Part shown: piece by piece, positions 58,748 to 64,000 of the stretch | Layout of the letters: each line of letters starts with the position of its first letter | Numbering within the stretch: the first letter of the stretch is position 1 | Source of the DNA: Faecalicatena faecalis | Lineage (GTDB): Bacteria > Bacillota > Clostridia > Lachnospirales > Lachnospiraceae | Assembly (NCBI RefSeq): GCF_012524165.2 | Contig: NZ_JABACJ020000001.1 | Coordinates: 372,001 to 436,000, forward strand | Length of the DNA: 64,000 nt | Direction: 5' to 3' | The notes under the pieces: model-generated | The model's input: the letters and a program-made list of their open reading frames with translations, nothing else | What the model was told of the DNA's origin: nothing | Databases searched by the model: none | Made by a program: the position numbers and the translations under genes

Positions 58748-60499
58748 ATGGTTAAGACGTTGGCAAAAAGTATCAGAGAGTATAAAAAAGACTCCATTCT
58801 GACTCCCATCCTGGTTTCACTGGAAGTAATCATGGAAGTGCTGATTCCTTTGATGATGGCGAAACTGATCGATTATGGGATTGATAAAGGGGATATGGGA
58901 CATATCTGGAAGGTGGGGATCGCACTTTTGATCGCAGCATTTTTATCCCTGTTTTTTGGAGCGGCAGCAGGAAAGACGGCAGCTTATGCATCTGCAGGAC
59001 TGGCGAAGAATTTAAGAAGAGATATGTATTATAACGTACAGAATTTCGCATTCTCGAATATAGATAAATTTTCCACATCTAGTCTTGTGACAAGGATGAC
59101 GACAGATGTGACAAATGTACAGAATGCGTATCAGATGATTATCCGTACGGCAATGAGGTCTCCTCTGATGTTGGTTTTCTCATTGGTATGTGCATTTCGG
59201 GTAAATGCACGTTTATCTATGATTTTTCTGATTTGTGTCCCTGTTCTTGGAATTGGGCTTTGGCTGATCATGTCAAAAGTGCATCCAATTTTCAGGAGAG
59301 TATTTAAGACCTACGATAAGTTAAATAACGTAGTGCAGGAAAATGTGCGTGGTATCCGAGTCGTCAAATCATTTGTAAGAGAAGATTATGAAAGACAAAA
59401 ATTCCAGAACATTTCCCAAATGATCTACAAGGACTTTTCAAAGGCCGAGAAAACACTTGCTTTTAATATGCCTCTCATGCAGTTCTGCATGTACGCATGC
59501 ATGCTTTTCTTCTCCTGGTTTGGAGCAAGGGCCATTGTGCTCAGCGGAGGAAGTCCGGGGAGCGGGTTCACGACAGGAGAATTAATGAGTCTGATTACCT
59601 ATGTAATGCAGGTTCTGATGAGCCTGATGATGCTGTCCATGGTATTTGTTATGATTACGATGTCCAAGGCATCTGTGGAACGTATCTATGAAGTGCTGAC
59701 AGAAGAGAGCAATCTGCGGGATGGAGAGAATCCAGTGATGGAAGTACCAGACGGTTCGATTCAGTTTGAGGACGTTTCTTTCAGCTATTCTAATAAGGCT
59801 CACAAAAAATGTCTGGATCACGTAAATCTGGATATCAAGTCTGGTGAGACGATTGGAATCATTGGCGGTACAGGTTCTTCGAAATCGACACTGGTGCAGT
59901 TGATTCCAAGGCTTTATGATGTGACAGAAGGTTCCCTCAAGGTGGGCGGCATCGATGTCAGAAATTATGATATCGAGGCCCTGCGTAATCAGGTCGCCAT
60001 GGTGCTTCAGAAGAATGAGCTGTTTTCCGGCACAATTAAAGAAAACCTTCGCTGGGGAAATGAACAGGCAACGGATGAAGAACTGATTCATGCATGTGAG
60101 CTGGCACAGGCAGATGATTTTGTCAAGCGTTTCCCGAAAGGGTATGATACATATATTGAGCAGGGCGGAAGCAACGTGTCAGGCGGGCAGAAGCAGCGGC
60201 TCTGTATTGCACGGGCATTGTTGAAAAATCCAAAGATCTTGATTCTGGATGATTCTACGAGTGCGGTCGATACAAGGACGGACGCGATGATCAGAAAAGC
60301 ATTCCGCGAGGAGATACCGAATACAACGAAAATCATCATAGCACAGAGGATTTCTTCTGTAGAGGATGCTGACCAGATCATTGTTCTGGACGACGGACAG
60401 ATCAATGGTATCGGGACCCATGAAGAATTGCTGGAAACAAATGCAATCTACAGGGAAGTACATGAATCCCAGAAGAAGGGAGGCAGTGAAGATGAGTAA
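58748..60499 (+). CDS. ABC exporter half-transporter with degenerate ATP site (MarR-linked, subunit 1)
   Basis: A 583-residue ABC exporter half with six helices (about 15-310) and an ATPase domain. Walker A is GGTGSSKST (Ser replaces the usual Gly before Lys), signature VSGGQKQR, Walker B ILILDDSTSAVD (Asp replaces catalytic Glu) and the switch is IIAQRISS (Gln replaces His). This is the degenerate member of a heterodimer. AGGAGG precedes the ATG. It overlaps the catalytic partner by 8 bases. Multidrug, peptide or bile-salt export is plausible for a MarR-controlled pair but not shown. Confidence 0.92.
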   Translation: MVKTLAKSIREYKKDSILTPILVSLEVIMEVLIPLMMAKLIDYGIDKGDMGHIWKVGIALLIAAFLSLFFGAAAGKTAAYASAGLAKNLRRDMYYNVQNFAFSNIDKFSTSSLVTRMTTDVTNVQNAYQMIIRTAMRSPLMLVFSLVCAFRVNARLSMIFLICVPVLGIGLWLIMSKVHPIFRRVFKTYDKLNNVVQENVRGIRVVKSFVREDYERQKFQNISQMIYKDFSKAEKTLAFNMPLMQFCMYACMLFFSWFGARAIVLSGGSPGSGFTTGELMSLITYVMQVLMSLMMLSMVFVMITMSKASVERIYEVLTEESNLRDGENPVMEVPDGSIQFEDVSFSYSNKAHKKCLDHVNLDIKSGETIGIIGGTGSSKSTLVQLIPRLYDVTEGSLKVGGIDVRNYDIEALRNQVAMVLQKNELFSGTIKENLRWGNEQATDEELIHACELAQADDFVKRFPKGYDTYIEQGGSNVSGGQKQRLCIARALLKNPKILILDDSTSAVDTRTDAMIRKAFREEIPNTTKIIIAQRISSVEDADQIIVLDDGQINGIGTHEELLETNAIYREVHESQKKGGSEDE

Positions 60500-62450
60500 G
60501 CAGAATGAATCAAACCAAACAAATGAGAAAGTACAGAGAAATAAAGACAGTCAAATTGAAAATAAGAGAATGCAGAAGCTGGATATGCAGACACTGAAGC
60601 GTATCATAAAGTATATGGAAGAGTATAAAGGACGTTTTGTCATTGTCCTTTTCTGTATCCTGTTAAGTGCAGGTGCGAGTGTCATGGCATCCTTGTTTTT
60701 ACAGGTCCTGATCGACGATTATATCACTCCGCTGTTGGTGCAGGCAGTGCCGGATTTCAGCGGACTTCTCAGGGCAGTGATGCTGCTGGCAGGGGTGTAC
60801 CTGATTGGTGTTCTGGCAACGCTGTTCTACAATCGGACTATGGCGGTGATTTCCCAGGGTACATTGAAAAAAATTAGAGATGAGATGTTCTCCCACATGC
60901 AGACTCTGCCGATCAAATATTTTGATACCCACTCCCATGGAGATATTATGAGCCACTATACGAATGATACGGATACCCTGCGGCAGATGATTTCCCAGAG
61001 TATTCCGCAGCTCTTTTCTTCTATCGTAACGATCGTGGCAGTCTTCTTTGCAATGTTGTCTCTCAGTGTGTGGCTGACCCTGTTCGTCCTGCTGTTCATC
61101 GTTCTGATTCTCCAGGTGGTGAAAAGGATTGCCGGAAACAGCGGAAAGTATTTTGTCAGGCAGCAGGCCTCCATCGGAGATGTGAATGGATATATCGAGG
61201 AAATGATCAACGGACAGAAGGTAGTCAAGGTATTCTGTCATGAGGAAAAGGCGAAGGAAATCTTTGACCAGAAGAATGAAAAATTATTCGGCGAGGCCGC
61301 ACAGGCAAATACCTATGCCAACGTGCTCATGCCTATCATGAACAACTTCGGATATGTATTGTATGTTCTGGTCGCAATTGTAGGAGGAGGTCTGGCAATC
61401 AGCGGTGTGACCAATGTCAGCCTGACAGGAGTAGATGTCATTTCTCTTGGTATGATCGCTTCCTTTTTACAGCTTTCCAGAAGCTTTATCCAGCCGCTGG
61501 GGCAGGTGTCACAGCAGTTAAGTGCAATCATCATGGCACTGGCAGGAGCAAAACGTATCTTCGAGCTGATCGATGCACAGAGCGAGACCGATGACGGATA
61601 TGTCACCCTGGTCAATGCCAAATATGAGAATGGTGTCCTGACAGAGACGCCAAAGCGGACAGGACTGTGGGCCTGGAAGCATCCGCATGAGGATGGAACA
61701 CTGACTTACACCGAACTAAAAGGCGAGGTCAGGATGTTCGATGTAGACTTTGGATATTCAGAGGAGAAAGTGGTGCTCCACAATATCACGTTGTATGCCG
61801 AACCGGGGCAGAAGGTGGCGTTTGTCGGCGCTACAGGTGCAGGAAAAACGACGATCACGAACCTGATCAACCGTTTTTATGATATTGCGGACGGGAAGAT
61901 CCGTTATGATGGAATCAATATCAATAAGATCAAAAAGGCGGACCTGCGCCGTTCCCTGGGAATCGTCCTGCAGGATGTCAATCTGTTCACCGGGACAGTG
62001 ATGGAGAACTTGCGATATGGAAAACTGGATGCCACAGATGAGGAATGTATTGCTGCGGCTAAGCGTGCCAATGCAGACGGGTTTATCCGTATGTTGCCGG
62101 ACGGATATGAAACGGTCTTGTCAGGAGATGGCAGCGGGTTGTCCCAGGGGCAGAGACAGTTGATCTCTATTGCCCGGGCGGCAGTTGCTGATCCGCCAGT
62201 GATGATTCTGGATGAGGCGACCTCCTCTATCGATACAAGGACAGAGGCCATAGTACAGCGTGGCATGGATGCTCTGATGAAGGGCAGGACCGTATTTGTT
62301 ATTGCACACAGATTGTCCACTGTACAGAATTCCGATGTCATTATGGTCCTGGAACTAGGGCAGATCATCGAAAGAGGCAGTCACGAGGATTTAATTGAAA
62401 AACATGGAAAGTACTATCAGTTGTATACTGGGGCTTTCGAATTGTCATAA
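60492..62450 (+). CDS. ABC exporter half-transporter, catalytic partner (MarR-linked, subunit 2)
   Basis: A 652-residue ABC exporter half. A polar N-terminal tail of about 40 residues precedes six helices. The ATPase domain has Walker A GATGAGKTT, signature LSQGQRQL, Walker B VMILDEATSSID and H-loop VIAHRLST, all intact. An insertion of about 40 residues (about 415-450) sits between the membrane and ATPase domains. The start at 60492 overlaps the end of subunit 1; a longer in-frame start at 60366 lies deep within that gene and is rejected. It ends at the terminator at 62462. Confidence 0.93.
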   Translation: MSKQNESNQTNEKVQRNKDSQIENKRMQKLDMQTLKRIIKYMEEYKGRFVIVLFCILLSAGASVMASLFLQVLIDDYITPLLVQAVPDFSGLLRAVMLLAGVYLIGVLATLFYNRTMAVISQGTLKKIRDEMFSHMQTLPIKYFDTHSHGDIMSHYTNDTDTLRQMISQSIPQLFSSIVTIVAVFFAMLSLSVWLTLFVLLFIVLILQVVKRIAGNSGKYFVRQQASIGDVNGYIEEMINGQKVVKVFCHEEKAKEIFDQKNEKLFGEAAQANTYANVLMPIMNNFGYVLYVLVAIVGGGLAISGVTNVSLTGVDVISLGMIASFLQLSRSFIQPLGQVSQQLSAIIMALAGAKRIFELIDAQSETDDGYVTLVNAKYENGVLTETPKRTGLWAWKHPHEDGTLTYTELKGEVRMFDVDFGYSEEKVVLHNITLYAEPGQKVAFVGATGAGKTTITNLINRFYDIADGKIRYDGININKIKKADLRRSLGIVLQDVNLFTGTVMENLRYGKLDATDEECIAAAKRANADGFIRMLPDGYETVLSGDGSGLSQGQRQLISIARAAVADPPVMILDEATSSIDTRTEAIVQRGMDALMKGRTVFVIAHRLSTVQNSDVIMVLELGQIIERGSHEDLIEKHGKYYQLYTGAFELS

Positions 62451-62461
62451 AAAATAGGGAG

Positions 62462-62526
62462 GATGCCCTTTTAGATATGCAGACAGATGAAAATCTGAAA
62501 GCAAAATCTAAAAGAGGCATCTTTTC
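62462..62526 (+). terminator. Terminator of the MarR-ABC operon
   Basis: GATGCCCTTTTAGAT pairs with ATCTAAAAGAGGCATC (one bulge), with an inner stem CAGAT/ATCTG, followed by TTTTCGTTTT. Confidence 0.8.
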
Positions 62527-62650
62527 GTTTTCATGGGCATGGTGTTATGGTATCATGAGAGAAGGTACATATTCTTTTTGTATTGTACCAACAATGAATA
62601 TGGATGAATATGGACTAAAGCAGGTTCATTCAATGAGATAGGAGACCTAT

Positions 62651-63598
62651 ATGGCAATCAATAATACGACCAGGATGATATTAAAAGCACTGTCTTTCGA
62701 CGGAATCGAGGTGGAGGCATCCCGCCATCTGGCAGATCTAAAAAGGCTGGATCCGATGAAGATTTTTTACAAGACAATTGATTATAAGATATTTAATGGG
62801 GAGCATGAGGTCCCGACGAGGATTTTTTTCCCGAATGAGAAGGCGTTCCAGAATATGGGGCCGAACCAGCACCGGGTTATGCTGCTGATTCATGGAGGCG
62901 GTTGGGTGACTGAGAGTGTGGATAATTATGAGCGAATTTGTGCACGTCTGGCAAATGCCACAGAGCATGTGGTAGTTGCCATTGATTACAGGCTTGCGCC
63001 GGAGAATAAATTTCCCAGCGGTCTGGAAGACTGTTATGCGGCAGCGAAGGCACTTTTTACGAACCGTTTTATTCTGAACGTGGACCCGGAGGATATTACG
63101 CTGATCGGTGACAGCGCTGGTGGGAACCTGGCGGCTGCGCTGTCTCTCATGGCGAGGGACAGGGGCGAATTCCTTCCAAAACGACAGATTCTGATTTATC
63201 CGGCGGTGAGCAGTGACTATTCCGAGTCCTCCCCGTATGATTCTGTGCGGGAGAACGGGACAGATTATCTTTTGACTGCAGGGAAAATGAGAGATTATAT
63301 TGAGCTCTATGCAGGCTGTGAGGAGGATAAACAGAATCCGTATTTTGCACCGATTCTTGCTAAGGACCTGTCGAATCAGCCGGATACTTTGATTTTGACA
63401 GCGGAATATGATCCACTTCGGGATGAAGGCGAGGCATATGGGGAAAGACTTAAGGAGGCTGGGAACCGAGTGGAAATATGCAGGATCAAAGATGCCCTGC
63501 ATGGATATTTTGCCCTGGGGATTAAGAATTTTTATGTGCAGGAGAGTTTCGATCATATTAATAAATTCCTGGAAAGGGAGTTCGTTCAGGAGGTGTAA
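62651..63598 (+). CDS. Alpha/beta hydrolase, hormone-sensitive-lipase type esterase
   Basis: A 315-residue cytoplasmic hydrolase. The oxyanion-hole motif is LIHGGGWV (about 78-85), the nucleophile elbow GDSAGGNLAA (about 155-164), the acid EYDPLRDEG and the His in DALHGYF. No signal peptide. ATAGGAG precedes the ATG. The next gene, an acyltransferase-like protein, begins 4 bases after its stop, suggesting the two act on the same ester or acyl compound. Confidence 0.9.
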   Translation: MAINNTTRMILKALSFDGIEVEASRHLADLKRLDPMKIFYKTIDYKIFNGEHEVPTRIFFPNEKAFQNMGPNQHRVMLLIHGGGWVTESVDNYERICARLANATEHVVVAIDYRLAPENKFPSGLEDCYAAAKALFTNRFILNVDPEDITLIGDSAGGNLAAALSLMARDRGEFLPKRQILIYPAVSSDYSESSPYDSVRENGTDYLLTAGKMRDYIELYAGCEEDKQNPYFAPILAKDLSNQPDTLILTAEYDPLRDEGEAYGERLKEAGNRVEICRIKDALHGYFALGIKNFYVQESFDHINKFLEREFVQEV

Positions 63599-63601
63599 GG
63601 G

Positions 63602-64000
63602 GTGCAGCAGAAGAGAGCATATTGGAGAAAGCTGGATAATGCGGCAAAATTATTTTCCGCGACCAGCAATAAAAAGGATACGAGAGTATTCCGATTTTTC
63701 TGTGTTTTAAAAGAGGAGGTCGATCCTGAATTACTTCAGGAAGCTCTGGACCGGACGGTCGTCACATATCCCGTATTTCTTTCTGTAATGCGCAAAGGGC
63801 TTTTCTGGCATTACCTGGAGAAGAGTAAACTGCGCCCGGAGGTGCATGAAGAATGTAAGGAGCCCTGCAGCAATCTGTATGTGCGGGATAAAAAGAATCT
63901 GTTGTTCGAGGTTACCTATTATGGGAAAAGGATTAATTTTGAAGTGTTCCATGCGTTGACGGACGGGACCGGGGCGACAGAGTTCCTTAGGGAGCTGGTG
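63602..64000 (+). CDS. Alcohol-acetyltransferase/condensation-like protein, truncated by the right edge
   Basis: From GTG at 63602 (AGGAGG-TGTAAGG upstream) an open frame continues to the window end for 133 codons. The start VQQKRAYWRKLDNAAKLFSA and the motif FHALTDGTGATEFLREL, which contains HxxxDG, match the chloramphenicol-acetyltransferase/condensation superfamily, in particular the alcohol-acetyltransferase group of Lachnospiraceae. The His would be the catalytic base. It is coupled to the upstream esterase. The C-terminal half is not visible, so the assignment is partial. Confidence 0.75.
   Translation, partial: MQQKRAYWRKLDNAAKLFSATSNKKDTRVFRFFCVLKEEVDPELLQEALDRTVVTYPVFLSVMRKGLFWHYLEKSKLRPEVHEECKEPCSNLYVRDKKNLLFEVTYYGKRINFEVFHALTDGTGATEFLRELV

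Noticed and set aside
62738..63556. 272-codon open frame on the minus strand
   Set aside because: Antisense to the esterase gene, which has all catalytic motifs; no independent signals.

Overview
The window looks like chromosomal DNA of a gut Lachnospiraceae bacterium (Clostridia, of the Dorea / [Clostridium] scindens / Mediterraneibacter kind). This rests on the very regular AGGAGG ribosome-binding sites, lipobox lipoproteins, a YlmC/YmxH-type sporulation protein, LL-diaminopimelate aminotransferase (DapL), a beta-glucuronidase resembling gut Lachnospiraceae enzymes, monocluster ferredoxins, and A+T-rich intergenic DNA with near-consensus sigma-A promoters. Species cannot be fixed from the sequence alone. 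No phage, plasmid, transposase or CRISPR array was seen.

Layout. 1-4947 (minus strand): the start of an unknown gene, a GNAT acetyltransferase, a small membrane protein, and a three-gene MacAB-type ABC efflux system. 5236-8734 (plus): a heterodimeric ABC exporter. 8798-15855: a beta-glucuronide locus with an AraC regulator and a second GH2 glycosidase on minus, divergent from beta-glucuronidase and a GPH symporter on plus. 16008-22613: a DUF3783 protein, a NatAB-type ABC exporter, YlmC/YmxH, NrdR with an NrdR box in its own promoter, TspO, a lipoprotein and a TauE/SafE permease. 22732-27687: a complete peptide (Dpp/Opp-type) ABC importer. 27674-34361: TruA, exonuclease III, two COG0523 (CobW-type) GTPase-family proteins, a fructokinase, a C39-like peptidase, an AraC remnant and an HPr-like protein. 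34569-37601: dapF-dapL, tRNA-Gln and tRNA-Pro, an antitoxin-like remnant and an XRE regulator. 37780-40174: a DUF1847 protein, an esterase-like hydrolase and a HAD phosphatase.

40193-47587 encodes a complete route for a hexitol of the galactitol type. A PRD/EIIB/EIIA regulator is followed by PTS IIA, IIB and IIC, a zinc polyol-phosphate dehydrogenase, a PfkB sugar-phosphate kinase and a class II ketose-bisphosphate aldolase. 47727-54670 holds a membrane GGDEF protein with a degenerate HD-GYP tail, an orphan ABC ATPase, and a redox group: ferredoxin, ferredoxin-nitroreductase, HxlR regulator and an FMN-barrel/ferredoxin fusion. A previously unmarked 58-residue ORF lies in this part. 54910-57925 is an OpuB/OpuC-type osmolyte importer whose first gene fuses permease and binding protein and carries an apparent internal start. 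58236-62450 is a MarR regulator with a second heterodimeric ABC exporter. 62651-64000 is an esterase and the start of an acyltransferase-like gene.

The most unusual signals are between genes. They are: a composite multi-hairpin repeat at 54647-54791 with a truncated copy at 51026; a GC-rich structured block at 57974-58110; a 101-bp MITE-like inverted repeat at 21365-21465; a small hairpin family in three copies; and several operator-like arrays (4992-5045, 21641-21690, 31661-31689, 42341-42470, 58174-58218). No multi-gene system of clearly unknown type was found. The strongest leads on that front are the COG0523 pair (one His-rich; one fused to a YcgQ-type domain and lacking the usual CxCC) and the structured repeats.
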